Shown: positions 9,701 to 19,397 of the stretch, in pieces | Position numbering within the stretch: position 1 is the first letter of the stretch | Layout of the letters: each line of letters starts with the position of its first letter | DNA from: Bradyrhizobium diversitatis | GTDB taxonomy: Bacteria; Pseudomonadota; Alphaproteobacteria; Rhizobiales; Xanthobacteraceae | Direction: 5' to 3' | NCBI RefSeq assembly: GCF_016031635.1 | Contig: NZ_JACEGD010000008.1 | Coordinates: 124,001 to 188,000 of the forward strand | DNA: 64,000 nt | Program-made: the position numbers and the translations under genes | The notes under the pieces: model-generated | Seen by the model: only the letters and a program-made list of their open reading frames with translations | Told to the model about the DNA's origin: nothing | The model's database searches: none

Positions 9701-9894
9701 GAGGAGGCCATCGTCTCGGGGCTGCCGCCGGGCAGGTTGGCGGTGATCTGGATGGTCGGAAAGTCCACCTGCGGCAGCGGCGCAACCGGAAGCAGCGGAT
9801 AGGCGACGAGACCGACGAAGAGGATCCCCGCCATCAGCAGCGAGGTGCCGATGGGATAACGGATGAAAGGTGCCGAAATCCCGCCTTCGGTCAT
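6748..9894 (-). CDS. RND multidrug efflux permease (HAE1/MdtBC type)
   Basis: A 1048-residue inner-membrane pump with two halves, each with one membrane segment, a large periplasmic loop and further segments, as in AcrB/MdtB/MuxB. Visible marks are VAPLPQVDFPTIQITANLPGG at the start, the double aspartate of segment 4 in AVGFVVDDAIVMLENITR (proton relay), and GIVKKNGIMMVDFA in the second half. The N-terminal sequence is closer to MdtB/MdtC than to AcrB. The start ATG overlaps the stop of the adaptor gene by four bases, so the two are translationally coupled. No outer-membrane channel or local regulator gene adjoins, so a shared TolC-like protein is presumed. Substrate unknown. Confidence 0.92.
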   Translation of the reverse strand: MTEGGISAPFIRYPIGTSLLMAGILFVGLVAYPLLPVAPLPQVDFPTIQITANLPGGSPETMASSVAQPLERQFAQIPGIAQMTSTSYLGTASITIQFDLNRNIDGAANDVQGAINAASGQLPKNLPSPPTYRKVNPADAPILLLSATSETLPLTSVSDAVDAQLAQQISQLSGVAQVFIGGQQKPSIRIQVDPAKLVAKGLSLEDVRSQIAITTVDSPKGNIDGEKRAYTIYANDQLTQAKDWNDVIIAYRNGGPLRIRDIGRAVSAAEDAKQAAWANGKRGVFLVIFKQPGANVIETVDRIKATLPRLVAAIPPAIKIELISDRTTTIRAAVEDVQFTLLLTIALVVMVIFIFLRSFWATVIPTVTVPLALLGACALMWPVGYSLDNLSLMALTIAVGFVVDDAIVMLENITRYIEEGDSPMEAAFKGSKEIGFTIVSISISLVAVLIPLLLMGGIIGRLFREFAVVLAMTIFVSMFVSLTLTPMMASRFLRAHGEVQHGRFYQWSERAFDAMLRGYEYVLDHALAWRRTTLAIFFVTLGLSIYLFVLIPKGFFPQQDVGLITATSEASQDISFKEMTRRQEELGKIIMADPDVASVAMSIGGSGRAGNNGNLFITLKPRDQREASAQQIIARLRPQFDKVEGARLYMQAAQDVRLGGRPTRTQFEFTLQDANLDELNEWAPKILAKMQTLPQLRDVATDQQTQGTTVQLKINRDTAARYGIQPQLIDDTLYDAFGQRQVTQYFTQLNTYKVILEILPEMQGNLDSLNKLYLKSPLTGDQVPLSTFATWTTDPVRPLSISHQGQFPSITISFNLAQGVALGQATEAVQRAMADLGAPPTLNSSFQGTAQAFQQSLGTVPLLILAALVVVYLILGILYESYIHPITILSTLPSAGVGALAILMAAGFDFSLIALIGIILLIGIVKKNGIMMVDFAIAAERDEHKTPEESIRQAALLRFRPIMMTTMAALLGGVPLMLGHGTGAEIRQPLGYAMVGGLIVSQALTLFTTPVVYLYLDKLNNWFATWVRSGDGEGDEAPEHGSVKEAAE

Positions 9895-11057
9895 TCCTGT
9901 CGTACCTTGCTCTGGGCCGGATCGGAGCTTGCCACTGCCGTCGACACGAGGCTTCCGGGCTGGACCTTGAACTGGCCGCCGACGATCACCTGCTGGCCCG
10001 GGCTCAAGCCTTCCTCGATGACCGAACGTCCGTCGATGCCATAGCTGACCTTGACCTTGTGAACCTCGGCCTTGTTGTCCTGATTGACCGTATAGGCGTA
10101 GAGGCCGTTGGTGGAATGCTGGACCGCATCATCAGGAACCACGGTCGCATCCTTGAGCGTCCGCACCAGGAGCCGCGTCGAAACCGACTGGCCCGGCCAC
10201 AGCGCGTGGTCCTTGTTGTCGAACACCGCCTTGAGACGGATCGTTCCGCTGGTCGTGTCGACCTGGTTGTTGATGACCGCGAGCTTGCCCTCGGCCAGCG
10301 TCTTCTTGCCGTCGGTCGTGAAGGCAATCACCTTCAGCGCGCCGGCCTTCTGGCCTTCGGTGATATAGGGGAGCTGGTCTTCCGGAGCGGTGAAGATCAC
10401 GGAGATCGGTTCGACCTGCGAGATCATGACGATGCCCGTCTGGGTCGAGGCGTTGACGATGTTGCCGATGTCGACCTGGCGGAGCCCTGCGACACCGGTG
10501 ATCGGTGCCTTGATCTGCGTGTAGTCGAGCTGGGTCTGGGCGTTGGCGATCGCGGCTTCGTCGGCGGCGATCTGGGCGGTGAGCTGCGCGACGGTGGAGC
10601 GTTGGGTATCCACCCGCTGTGTTGTTGCGAATTCGCCGAGCTTCACGGCGCGCTGGAGCTCCAGATTGGCGTTGGCGAGGTTTGCCTCGTCCTGCGCCTT
10701 CTTGGCCTTGGCCTGGTCAAGCGCGGCTTGGTAGGGCCGGGGATCGATCGAGACCAGAAGGTCGCCCTGCTGGACGATCTGGCCTTCCTTGAACTCGAGC
10801 CTGATGATCTGGCCGTCGACCCGGCTGCGGACCTGGACGGTGTTGAAGCCCTGGACCGTGCCGAGACCGGTCAGGTAGACCGGGAAGTCGGCCTTCTGGA
10901 CCGGCGCGACGCTGACGGGAATAGCGGACGGGCGGGGCGACGCCTTCTGTGCTGTCTGGGTCTGTCCGGCCGAGCCAAATCTCTGCCAACCATAGTAACC
11001 TGCGGAGGCCACGGCCGCGATGATCGAAATCCAGAGGATCGGCCGGGACTTTTTCAT
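9891..11057 (-). CDS. RND efflux periplasmic adaptor (membrane fusion protein)
   Basis: A 388-residue MdtA/AcrA-type adaptor. It starts with a membrane anchor (MKKSRPILWISIIAAVASAGYYG), then beta-barrel, lipoyl (VQVRSRVDGQIIRLEFKEG and KAPITGVAGLRQVDIGN halves) and alpha-hairpin regions rich in Ala/Gln/Leu, and ends in a membrane-proximal domain (GLSPGQQVIVGGQFKVQPG). It bridges the inner-membrane pump and the outer channel. The ATG at 11057 is chosen because it starts the anchor; ATG 11111 would add 18 residues and sits nearer the presumed promoter. It is the first gene of the efflux operon. Confidence 0.9.
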   Translation of the reverse strand: MKKSRPILWISIIAAVASAGYYGWQRFGSAGQTQTAQKASPRPSAIPVSVAPVQKADFPVYLTGLGTVQGFNTVQVRSRVDGQIIRLEFKEGQIVQQGDLLVSIDPRPYQAALDQAKAKKAQDEANLANANLELQRAVKLGEFATTQRVDTQRSTVAQLTAQIAADEAAIANAQTQLDYTQIKAPITGVAGLRQVDIGNIVNASTQTGIVMISQVEPISVIFTAPEDQLPYITEGQKAGALKVIAFTTDGKKTLAEGKLAVINNQVDTTSGTIRLKAVFDNKDHALWPGQSVSTRLLVRTLKDATVVPDDAVQHSTNGLYAYTVNQDNKAEVHKVKVSYGIDGRSVIEEGLSPGQQVIVGGQFKVQPGSLVSTAVASSDPAQSKVRQE

Positions 11058-11130
11058 ATCGTCTCGTGTCGGCTCTCGTGCCCTACGCTTACGAAATATG
11101 GGGCCAATCATACGGTTCCAGCGCGCTTGT

Positions 11131-11157
11131 ATAATACACGCCAAGTTCCAGTGTAAA
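11131..11157 (-). promoter_or_regulatory. possible promoter of the efflux operon
   Basis: On the minus strand TTTACA (11152-11157) is followed after 15 bases by TATTAT (11131-11136), an acceptable -35/-10 pair apart from the short spacer. It lies 74 bases before the chosen adaptor start. The surrounding stretch 11058-11435 (about 380 bases) holds no gene that I can support. The short inverted pair TACAC/GTGTA flanks the spacer and could be a repressor site, but the evidence is weak. Confidence 0.35.
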
Positions 11158-11435
11158 CAGCACTATCAGTTCGGAAACCTAAACAATTGGAAAGCTTTGC
11201 ACGCCCTGGGCAGTGCTCTGGCGCCGCGCTGTGCAGGGCTGCATTTTTCCGGGCGCGACCGATCGCCGTGCCCCTCTTGCGCAGCACCGATAGCGGTGTG
11301 CTCAGGCCGAATGGCGCTGCGCTGAGTCCTGGTTCGGATCAGTCACGAGAACGGTTCTAAATCGCGCGGAGGCCGTTTCGGTTGTCAGGGATTTCGGCAT
11401 CGTTCATATCGGCGCCGCCACGAATGGAGCGCAGG

Positions 11436-11675
11436 ATGGACGAGCTGAACGGCAAGCTGATCGCGTGTCAGATTTTGATCACGGGATTGATCGCGCGTGT
11501 CGCCAACGAGCAGCGCGATCCCTTGCGCTTCCTCACCGACTTTCGCGACGAGATCAAAGCCGTCGTGAACGGCGTCAACATCGCCGGCATGGACAGCACC
11601 GATCGCGTGCGCGCGGTCGCGCAGAAGACGGTCGACGAATTGTTCTCGCTGATGAAGCCGCCGAGTAGCGACTGA
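11436..11675 (+). CDS. small conserved-looking hypothetical protein
   Basis: A 79-residue acidic, helical protein beginning MDELNGKLIACQILITGLIA, with no signal peptide or clear membrane span and no family I recognise. The ATG at 11436 is preceded by GGAGCGCAGG; ATG 11424 or TTG 11382 would lengthen it by 4 or 18 residues. Codon use is like that of its neighbours, so I take it as real. It lies between the divergent efflux operon and the iron-uptake operon but ends before the ICE-like boxes, so it is probably transcribed separately from both. Confidence 0.55.
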   Translation: MDELNGKLIACQILITGLIARVANEQRDPLRFLTDFRDEIKAVVNGVNIAGMDSTDRVRAVAQKTVDELFSLMKPPSSD

Positions 11676-11699
11676 GAGCGAACGTCTTTCTGCGTTGTC

Positions 11700-11762
11700 T
11701 TTAGAACGAGTCCAATCTCGATCTTAGAACGATTTCAAACTGTAGTTTAGAATCGCTTTGAT
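11700..11762 (+). promoter_or_regulatory. three tandem iron control elements (ICE / Irr boxes)
   Basis: Three 17-base sites start at 11700, 11723 and 11746, an exact 23-base period: TTTAGAACGAGTCCAAT, CTTAGAACGATTTCAAA and TTTAGAATCGCTTTGAT. Against the known palindrome TTTAGAA-N3-TTCTAAA (degenerate form TTTRGAAYNRTTCYAAA), I count 15, 15 and 13 of 17 positions matching. ICE motifs bind Irr in Rhizobiales. The boxes end 103 bases before the siderophore receptor start. A weak promoter candidate, TTGACC (11799) - 17 bases - TACCAA (11822), lies between, placing the boxes upstream of it. Confidence 0.75.
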
Positions 11763-11865
11763 CTGGATTGATTCAAGGGTTCTCGCGGGCGGCTCGCATT
11801 GACCCGCTATTTTGTGGCCGATACCAACAGCCATCGTTCGTCGAAGTGAATGAGCGAACAGGAAT

Positions 11866-14280
11866 ATGGGGCGTTTGGTAATGGGGCAGGTGGTCGCACC
11901 GAAGTCGTTGCGTTCGGTCGCAGCATTCGATTTGATGGATGAGAGGTTCGCGGGCGTTTCCGGCAAAAAAGTTTCGGCGGTCGCGAGCTTGATCGCGGTG
12001 GCGTCGGTGTCGGGCGGCGCGCAGGCGCAGCAGTCGAACCTGCCGCCGGTGACGGTCGATGCTCCGGTCGAGCGGCCGCGTCCGGCGGCCTCGAAGCCTT
12101 CACCCGAGCAGGTCCGTGCCCGCAACGCGCTTCGCCGCGCCGCGCAGCGGCAGCAGGCGCAGCAGACGGCTCCCGTCACGCCGTCAGGCCCCGCCGACGC
12201 CAATCCCTATGCCGATCCCGCGGCGCCCTACAAGGTCGATCACGTGCAGGCCTCGGGCAAGTTTCCCGAGAAGATGCTGAACACGCCGAAGAGCATTACG
12301 GTGCTCAGCAAGGAAGTGCTTGAGGACAAGAACGCCACGACGCTGAAGGAGGTCGGACGCTCGACGGCGGGCGTGACGCTAGGCTCGGGCGAGGGCGGCA
12401 ACGCGTTCGGAGACCGCTTCTTCATCCGCGGCTTCGACGCACGCAACGACGTCTTCATCGACGGCATCCGCGATCCCGCGGTTTCCATCCGCGAGAATTT
12501 CTTCACCGAGCAGATCGAGATTCTGCGCGGCCCGGCATCCTCCTATGCCGGCCGGGGCACCGCCGGCGGCGCCATCAACATCGTCACGAAGCAGGCCGGC
12601 GACGTCAACTTCAAGCGGATGGATAGCGAGTTCGGAACCGACATGACCAAGCGCGTCACGCTCGACGTGAACCAGGTCATCGATCCGACCTTCTCGGTGC
12701 GCACGGGCGGCCTGTTCCAGGACGCCAACGTCGCCGGACGCAACTACGTCACCGACAATCGCTGGGGCAACTTCATCTCGACCAAGTACACCCCGACCAG
12801 CGACATCAAGATCACGACGAACTACGTCCATACCGATCTCAGCGGCTATCCGGATTTTGGCGTGCCCTACTACAAGCAGGGCAACGTGCCGGTGACCTCG
12901 GCGGGCATTCCGCGTGAGAACTGGTACGGCTTCCTCAATCGCGACTTCCAGACCGCGCGGCAGGATTTCGGCACCGGCACGATCGAGTACAAGGTCAACG
13001 AGGCCATCACGCTGACCAGCAAGGTGCGCGGCGAGCACTCGCTGCTCAACTACATCGGCACGCTGCCGCAGAATCCGAATACCACCAGCCCCAATCCGCT
13101 GCTCTGGACCACGACGGCGAGCGCGCAGAGCCGCTACCAGAACGTCGACGTATGGGCCAACCAGAACGAGGCCACCTTCAAGCTCGACACCGGCGGGGTC
13201 AAGCACACTGCGGTGTTCGGCGTCGAATATTCGAACGAGAACATCTCGATCGACCGCTATGCCGGCCTCGCGTCAGAACTGTCCGGCTCCGCTTTCACGA
13301 GCAACGGTGCCGTCCAGAACGTCAATCTCTACTCCCCGCAGTACACCAACATTCCCTTCGGCACGCCGTCGCTGCTTGGAAATCCGACCCGCTATGGCGT
13401 CAACACCAGTAGCGTGTACGTCATGGACACCGCGAACTGGCAGGACACCATCATCGTCAACGGCGGCGTGCGCTACGACGGCTACAGCCAGAGTGCCTCG
13501 AACAATAGCCCGAACTATGTGAAGCAGAATTCCGATCTGGTGAACTACAACGTCGGTGTGGTCTACAAGCCGATGTCGATCGGCAGCGTCTATGCCGCCT
13601 ACGCAACTTCGGCCAATCCGTTCGGGTCGGAGCTGGATGCGACCGGCACCGAATACGGCGGCGTTCCCCCCAACTCGACCATCCTGCTCGGGCCCGAGCG
13701 CAACAAGGCGATCGAGCTCGGCACCAAATGGGAGCTTGCGGATCGCCACTTGCTGGTGACCGGTGCGCTGTTCCAGACCACCAAGGACAACGCGCGCGAG
13801 ACCGTCAACAACCTGCTCACATCGGGTGCTGCCTACAGGATCCAAGGCATCGACATCGAGGCGGAGGGCAAGATCACCGATCGCTGGAGCATCTTCGGCG
13901 GATTGGTGCTGATGCAGTCGAAGGTCACGCAGAGCGGCGTTGCTTCGAATATCGGGCTGCAGCTTGCCAACATTGCCCACCAGTCGTTCAGCATGCTGAC
14001 CAAGTACAAGTTCGATGGCGGTTGGGAGCTTGGCGGCCAGGCGGTGTACCGTTCGAAGGTCTATGGCGGCACGTTCGCGGCCAACACCAACGAGCTGCCG
14101 AGCTATTGGCGTTTCGATGCGTTCGTCGAGAAGAAGATCGACCAGAACTGGACCATGAAGCTCTACGCGCAGAACCTGACCAACAAGCTCTATTACGACT
14201 CGTTCTATCGCAGCAACGTTCCGTTCGTGGCGGTCGCGCCGGGACGGGCATTCTACGTCGTGACGACAGCGAAGTTCTGA
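11866..14280 (+). CDS. TonB-dependent siderophore receptor (Fiu/catecholate type)
   Basis: An 804-residue outer-membrane receptor. A long N-terminus carries the signal peptide (about 34-55, ending SGGAQAQ), a TonB-box-like PPVTVD near 60-65, a Pro/Gln-rich linker, a plug domain (about 135-242: [53 protein letters not shown]), and a beta barrel ending in the aromatic VVTTAKF. This is the layout of Fiu/CirA-like ferric-catecholate receptors. Start ATG 11866 follows ACAGGAAT; ATG 11881 or 11935 are alternatives that keep the signal peptide. It heads a five-gene iron operon with ICE-like boxes upstream, so iron/Irr control is likely. Confidence 0.92.
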   Translation: MGRLVMGQVVAPKSLRSVAAFDLMDERFAGVSGKKVSAVASLIAVASVSGGAQAQQSNLPPVTVDAPVERPRPAASKPSPEQVRARNALRRAAQRQQAQQTAPVTPSGPADANPYADPAAPYKVDHVQASGKFPEKMLNTPKSITVLSKEVLEDKNATTLKEVGRSTAGVTLGSGEGGNAFGDRFFIRGFDARNDVFIDGIRDPAVSIRENFFTEQIEILRGPASSYAGRGTAGGAINIVTKQAGDVNFKRMDSEFGTDMTKRVTLDVNQVIDPTFSVRTGGLFQDANVAGRNYVTDNRWGNFISTKYTPTSDIKITTNYVHTDLSGYPDFGVPYYKQGNVPVTSAGIPRENWYGFLNRDFQTARQDFGTGTIEYKVNEAITLTSKVRGEHSLLNYIGTLPQNPNTTSPNPLLWTTTASAQSRYQNVDVWANQNEATFKLDTGGVKHTAVFGVEYSNENISIDRYAGLASELSGSAFTSNGAVQNVNLYSPQYTNIPFGTPSLLGNPTRYGVNTSSVYVMDTANWQDTIIVNGGVRYDGYSQSASNNSPNYVKQNSDLVNYNVGVVYKPMSIGSVYAAYATSANPFGSELDATGTEYGGVPPNSTILLGPERNKAIELGTKWELADRHLLVTGALFQTTKDNARETVNNLLTSGAAYRIQGIDIEAEGKITDRWSIFGGLVLMQSKVTQSGVASNIGLQLANIAHQSFSMLTKYKFDGGWELGGQAVYRSKVYGGTFAANTNELPSYWRFDAFVEKKIDQNWTMKLYAQNLTNKLYYDSFYRSNVPFVAVAPGRAFYVVTTAKF

Positions 14281-14282
14281 TC

Positions 14283-14968
14283 ATGTTGACCTGCCTGCCT
14301 GGCGTTCTCAGCAAGGATGATGTGGCGGATTTCCGCCGCATCATGGACGTCAGCGACTGGGAGGACGGCCGCTCCACCGCCGGCGCGCAGTCAGCGATGG
14401 TCAAGCGCAACGAGCAATTGCCGCCGGATAGCGAGGTCGCGCGCAAGCTCGGCAACCGCATCATCTCGGCGCTGACCTCGAACCCGCGCTTTATTGCGGC
14501 GGCGATCCCGCTGCAAATCTTCCCGCCGCTGTTCAACCGCTATGCGGCGAGCAGCGGCCATCATTTCGGCCTGCACGTCGACAATGCGATCCGCGGCGAC
14601 CGCCTGACGGGCCTTCGCATCCGCACGGACCTGTCGGTCACGCTGTTCCTCGCCGAGCCGGAAGACTATGACGGTGGCGAACTTGTGATCGAGGACACCT
14701 ATGGTTCGCACGAGGTCAAGTTGCCAGCCGGGGACTGCGTGCTCTATCCCTCGACCAGCCTCCATCTGGTCACCCCCGTGACCAGGGGAACGCGGGTTGC
14801 GTCTTTCTTCTGGCTTCAGAGCATGATACGGGACGATCAAGCTCGGAGCATGATCTTTGACCTCGACACCGCGATACAGGCGCTGGTGGAACGGCTCGGG
14901 CGTGACGATCCCGAAACGGTCAAATTGACGGGTATCTATCACAACCTCATTCGCTACTGGGCCGAAGT

Positions 14969-14972
<4 letters not shown>
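14283..14972 (+). CDS. PKHD-type Fe(II)/2-oxoglutarate dioxygenase (PiuC/YbiX)
   Basis: A 229-residue cytoplasmic dioxygenase of the PiuC family, usually found beside catecholate siderophore receptors. The iron triad is visible: H98 and D100 in FGLHVDN, and H161 in [10 protein letters not shown]171 in VTRGTRV fits the 2-oxoglutarate ligand. The second half ends in the usual helical region ([15 protein letters not shown]). Its start ATG lies three bases after the receptor stop and its stop overlaps the exbB start (ATGA), so coupling is tight. The family's substrate is not established; hydroxylation of a siderophore-related compound or another iron-linked role is inferred from context. Confidence 0.92.
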
Positions 14973-15934
<962 letters not shown>

Positions 15935-15937
15935 ACC

Positions 15938-16396
15938 ATGGGTGTTTCGCTCGCAGACAACGACGGCGAAGACGACGATTTCTCGGAGACGCATGACATC
16001 AACGTCACGCCGTTCATCGACGTCATCCTGGTGCTGCTGATCATCTTCATGGTCGCGGCGCCGCTCTCCACGGTCGACCTGCCGATCGATCTGCCGACGT
16101 CGAGCGCGACGCCGCAGAAGAAGCCGGACAAGCCGACTTACCTCAGCATCAAGCCCGATCTGACGCTCGCGATCGGAGAGAACCCGGTTCACCGGGCAGA
16201 GTTGATCGGGACCCTCGACGGCCTGTCCGACATGAGCAAGGATAAGTATGTGTTCCTGCGCGCCGATCGTTCGGTGCCGTATGGCGAATTGATGGGAGTT
16301 ATGGAGCTCTTGCGCTCAGGCGGCTATACACGGGTGAAACTGGTCGCGCTGGAAGGCGCGCCGGGGGCGCCTGCTCCAGGCGCCGCTCAGCCCTAA
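15938..16396 (+). CDS. exbD: TonB-system protein ExbD
   Basis: A 152-residue protein with a short acidic cytoplasmic start, one membrane segment with the functional aspartate (VTPFIDVILVLLIIFMVAAP) and a periplasmic domain (YLSIKPDLTLAIGEN; FLRADRSVPYGELMGVMELL). It partners ExbB. Its start lies three bases after the exbB stop. The C-terminus ends in an Ala/Pro-rich tail. The order exbB-exbD-tonB is standard. Confidence 0.93.
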   Translation: MGVSLADNDGEDDDFSETHDINVTPFIDVILVLLIIFMVAAPLSTVDLPIDLPTSSATPQKKPDKPTYLSIKPDLTLAIGENPVHRAELIGTLDGLSDMSKDKYVFLRADRSVPYGELMGVMELLRSGGYTRVKLVALEGAPGAPAPGAAQP

Positions 16397-16407
16397 GAAG
16401 ACGCACA

Positions 16408-17220
16408 ATGTCGGACGAAGTCAGGCCATCCCGGAAGCTCTGGATCCTCGCGGCGGTCGCGGCGCTCGCGCTCCATCTGGGTGGTGCTGCGCTCGCGCTG
16501 GCGCATCTGCGGGCCGACGACGACGGCGACGGCCTGGGTGCCAACGGTGCAGAGTTCGCCGTCGAGATGGCATCGCCCAAGGCGCCCGAGACGGATCTGC
16601 CGCCCGGACCCGACAGCGAAGCGATGCAGGAACAGCAGGCGCTCCCCGAGCAGAAGGCCGAGACCAAGGAGACGGAGCTTCCAAAGGATCAGTCTCAGGA
16701 GGTCGAGGATCCCGACCGCGTCGTGACCGAGAACAACGCGAAGAAACCGACGGAGGACGATCCGAAGATTCAGGCGGTCGAGACTCCCGCCGCCGAAGCC
16801 TCGCCGAAATCGGTTGCCACCGCGCGGCAGACGCTCGAGGAGGATGCGCGCGAGGCCGAGAAGGCACTGGCGCCCGTCATCGGTATCGGCAAGGACATCC
16901 TGAAGCTGACGGCCGATTGGAACCGCAAGATCAGCGCGCATCTGGCGCTGCACAAGGTCAATCCGGACGGCAAAGTGCCCAATAACCAGAAGGTCAAGGT
17001 GAGCTTCGCGATCAACCGGAAGGGCAACGTGCTGTCGGTGGATGTCGTGGAATCGTCGGGGGATGGAGCCTACGATGCGGCGGCGGTGTCGATCGTCCGC
17101 AAGTCCGATCCCATCCCGCAGCCGCCCGCCGGACTGACCGAAGACCGGTTCGAACGTACGGTCGACATCATCTTCACTCCGCCGGACGCGAAGAAGAAAA
17201 AGACGGCTCAGCGCCAGTAG
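16408..17220 (+). CDS. tonB: energy transducer TonB
   Basis: A 270-residue TonB. A membrane anchor (about 11-33: LWILAAVAALALHLGGAALA) is followed by a long Pro/Glu/Lys-rich spacer (about 55-160) that crosses the periplasm, and a TonB C-terminal domain (about 175-258) with VSFAINRKGNVLSVDVVESSG, YDAAAVSIVRKSDPIPQPP and a final strand RTVDIIF. It transmits force from ExbBD to the receptor encoded at the front of the operon. It ends convergently, overlapping the last 13 bases of the next gene on the minus strand. Confidence 0.92.
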   Translation: MSDEVRPSRKLWILAAVAALALHLGGAALALAHLRADDDGDGLGANGAEFAVEMASPKAPETDLPPGPDSEAMQEQQALPEQKAETKETELPKDQSQEVEDPDRVVTENNAKKPTEDDPKIQAVETPAAEASPKSVATARQTLEEDAREAEKALAPVIGIGKDILKLTADWNRKISAHLALHKVNPDGKVPNNQKVKVSFAINRKGNVLSVDVVESSGDGAYDAAAVSIVRKSDPIPQPPAGLTEDRFERTVDIIFTPPDAKKKKTAQRQ

Positions 17221-17648
17221 AGCCGGATCCCAACATAGACCACGACCAGGCACACAAAGATCAGCGCTACCGGGAGCGGCCGTTTCTGGCTTCCAGCGAA
17301 CGCCGCCGCTCCGAAGGAGGCGGCCTTCTTCGGTTTCGGCGCCGGCCGGCGGAAAGCGGTAACATTATCCGCCGCTGGTTCAGACGGACGGGGGCGGACG
17401 TCGGGTGGCGATCCGGCGCCGCCCATCTCGACATAATAGGCCCTGTAGATCGCGCCGATGGTGGCTTCGCTGGCCTCGTTCTCGCTCATCTGCGTCAGCA
17501 GGTTCCTGTAGCTGGCGAGGAACTCCTGGGCCTCAGGTGGCAGCGCGGACGCCCCGTTGAGCTTGGCCATCATGTTCCAGGTGGCAAAATCAGCGCGGGC
17601 GCGGGTGTCGGCGCGTCGCGCGATCAGCATATCGGCAGCTTTGACCAA
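17208..17648 (-). CDS. hypothetical protein with C-terminal membrane anchor
   Basis: A 146-residue protein with a helical N-terminal part (1-75), a Pro/Arg-rich linker (75-115) and one membrane segment at the very end (LPVALIFVCLVVVYVGIRLYW), so it is tail-anchored with the bulk probably in the cytoplasm. I do not recognise a family. The start is TTG at 17648 (GAGG nine bases before) or ATG at 17630. It shares 13 bases at its 3' end with tonB on the other strand and lies downstream of the M50 peptidase gene on the same strand, with a gap of 40 bases. Confidence 0.65.
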   Translation of the reverse strand: MVKAADMLIARRADTRARADFATWNMMAKLNGASALPPEAQEFLASYRNLLTQMSENEASEATIGAIYRAYYVEMGGAGSPPDVRPRPSEPAADNVTAFRRPAPKPKKAASFGAAAFAGSQKRPLPVALIFVCLVVVYVGIRLYWR

Positions 17649-17688
17649 GTCGGCCTCTGGCCCTTCGGCGTAGGAGTGTTCTGTTCAA

Positions 17689-18369
17689 CTAAACGTTGCC
17701 GGTGAGGAACAGAACAGCCTGAATCAAATAACCGGTCAACGTTCGCAGTATTGCTGAAATAACATCAAGATTTAGACCGAACTGCGAACCCGCAAGCGGC
17801 AGCAGGATCAACAGGCCGATCAGGATCAGCATACCGAACGGCTCGAGCCGGGACAGCGGCGCGGCGAGGGGGCGGGGCAGCAGCCCGACCGCAACGCGTC
17901 CGCCATCGAGTGGCGGTATCGGCATCATGTTGAACACGGCCAGGATCGCGTTGATCACCAAGGCATTCTTGAGGTTGTCCGCAACCCATTTCGCCGAGCT
18001 CGCGGGCACCAGGGGCAGGGCATGGAAGGCGAGGGCCGCGGCCAGCGCCAGCAGGATGTTGGTGACGGGCCCAGCCAGCGCCACCCAGACCATGTCGAGC
18101 CTGGGGTTGTTCAGCTTGCGGAAGTTCACCGGCACCGGCTTGGCATAGCCGAACAGAAATGGCGAATGCGCGAATAGCAACATCGCGGGCAGGATCAGGG
18201 TGCCGAACGGATCGATATGCCGAAGCGGATTGAAGCTGACGCGGCCGAGCTGCGAGGCCGTGTTGTCCCCGAGCCGGTCCGCGACGAAGGCGTGCGCGGC
18301 CTCATGAAAGGTAATCGCGAGCACCAGCGGCAGCACCCAGACGGAAAGATCATAGAAGGAGATGTTCAC
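17689..18369 (-). CDS. site-2 protease-like M50 family membrane peptidase
   Basis: About 226 residues with several membrane segments and both metalloprotease motifs of the short site-2-protease (FpvA/YwhC-like) group: HEAAHAF near residue 20, the zinc-binding HExxH, and NMMPIPPLDGGRV, the second ligand motif. The GTG at 18369 is chosen because it starts right at NISFYDLSVW; a TTG at 18405 would add 12 polar residues. These peptidases cleave membrane proteins, often anti-sigma factors, but no such partner is encoded next to it. Substrate unknown. Confidence 0.83.
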   Translation of the reverse strand: MNISFYDLSVWVLPLVLAITFHEAAHAFVADRLGDNTASQLGRVSFNPLRHIDPFGTLILPAMLLFAHSPFLFGYAKPVPVNFRKLNNPRLDMVWVALAGPVTNILLALAAALAFHALPLVPASSAKWVADNLKNALVINAILAVFNMMPIPPLDGGRVAVGLLPRPLAAPLSRLEPFGMLILIGLLILLPLAGSQFGLNLDVISAILRTLTGYLIQAVLFLTGNV

Positions 18370-18444
18370 GGCTCGTCCGTTCCGGTTCGCACGCGCGCTT
18401 TGCAAAGCAGGCCGTATAGGGCCACAACCCTTTACGATCTACTG

Positions 18445-19311
18445 TTATATGGCGCCCAATTGCGAAATTGCCCGCTGCAGATGATCCGCCAGCAGTGCCG
18501 CCGGACGCGACGGGTTGCGCGCGCGGTGGAGGCGGATGTCCGCCGCCGGCAGCGGCGGCAGGCCGTCGCGTTCGGACAGAACGCGCAGGCGAGGGGGCAG
18601 GGTGCTAGCCTTCACGACCGTGATCGCGAGACCCTCTGCCGCGATCGCTTCCACCGCTGCAAGCGTCCGGCTGACGAAGGCGAGCCGCCAGGGACGGCCG
18701 GCGGCATCGAGGGCCTCAGTGGCCCACTGCCGGAACAGGCAGCCCGGCGGGCAGAGTGCGACGGGCAGCGTGGGGCGCTGTGGCCCGGCTGAGTAGGACG
18801 CGGCTGCGGCCCAGACTGCCTGCTCGCGTCTCAGCAGTTCGCCATTGCCGCTTCCTTCCGGATGCATGGCGATGACGAGGTCATAGTCTTCGCCGAGCCG
18901 GGCCGGCATCGTCGCCGTCAGCCCCGTCTCGATCTCGACCCGGATCTCCGGACGACCTCTGGCAAAATGCGCCAGCAATGGCGGAATGACGATCGTGCCG
19001 TAATCGTCCATCACGCCGAGGCGGACCACGGCATCGGGCTTGCGCGGGCGGAGCGCATCGACCGCCTCTGCATTGAGGTCGAGAAGCCGTCTTGCATAGA
19101 CGAGCAGCTCGTGACCGGCCGCGCTCAGCGCCACACCCGACCTTGTGCGGTGAAACAGTCTGACGTTCAGCCGCTCTTCGAGGCGCCTGATCTGGACGCT
19201 CACCGCCGATTGGGTGCGGTTGAGGATCGCGGCCGCGCGCGTGAACGACCGATGATCGGCGACGGCGAGGAAGGCCCTCAGAAGGTCGGGGTCGAGATCG
19301 GACGCGGTCAT
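18445..19311 (-). CDS. LysR-family transcriptional regulator
   Basis: A 288-residue regulator with the LysR winged helix-turn-helix at the start (LLRAFLAVADHRSFTRAAAILNRTQSAVSVQIRRLE) and an effector domain after about residue 90 (VRLGVMDDYGTIVIPPLLAHFA). It is transcribed away from the EamA exporter gene across an 86-base gap, the usual arrangement for a LysR protein that controls its divergent neighbour and itself. Effector unknown. Confidence 0.9.
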   Translation of the reverse strand: MTASDLDPDLLRAFLAVADHRSFTRAAAILNRTQSAVSVQIRRLEERLNVRLFHRTRSGVALSAAGHELLVYARRLLDLNAEAVDALRPRKPDAVVRLGVMDDYGTIVIPPLLAHFARGRPEIRVEIETGLTATMPARLGEDYDLVIAMHPEGSGNGELLRREQAVWAAAASYSAGPQRPTLPVALCPPGCLFRQWATEALDAAGRPWRLAFVSRTLAAVEAIAAEGLAITVVKASTLPPRLRVLSERDGLPPLPAADIRLHRARNPSRPAALLADHLQRAISQLGAI

Positions 19312-19397
19312 GACGAAAACTTATCCTGGCATGACGGAAATTCCATTCCCCGTTTCGGCGCGTCTCCTATGCTGACCGAAAGCCATCGGGAGGAATC

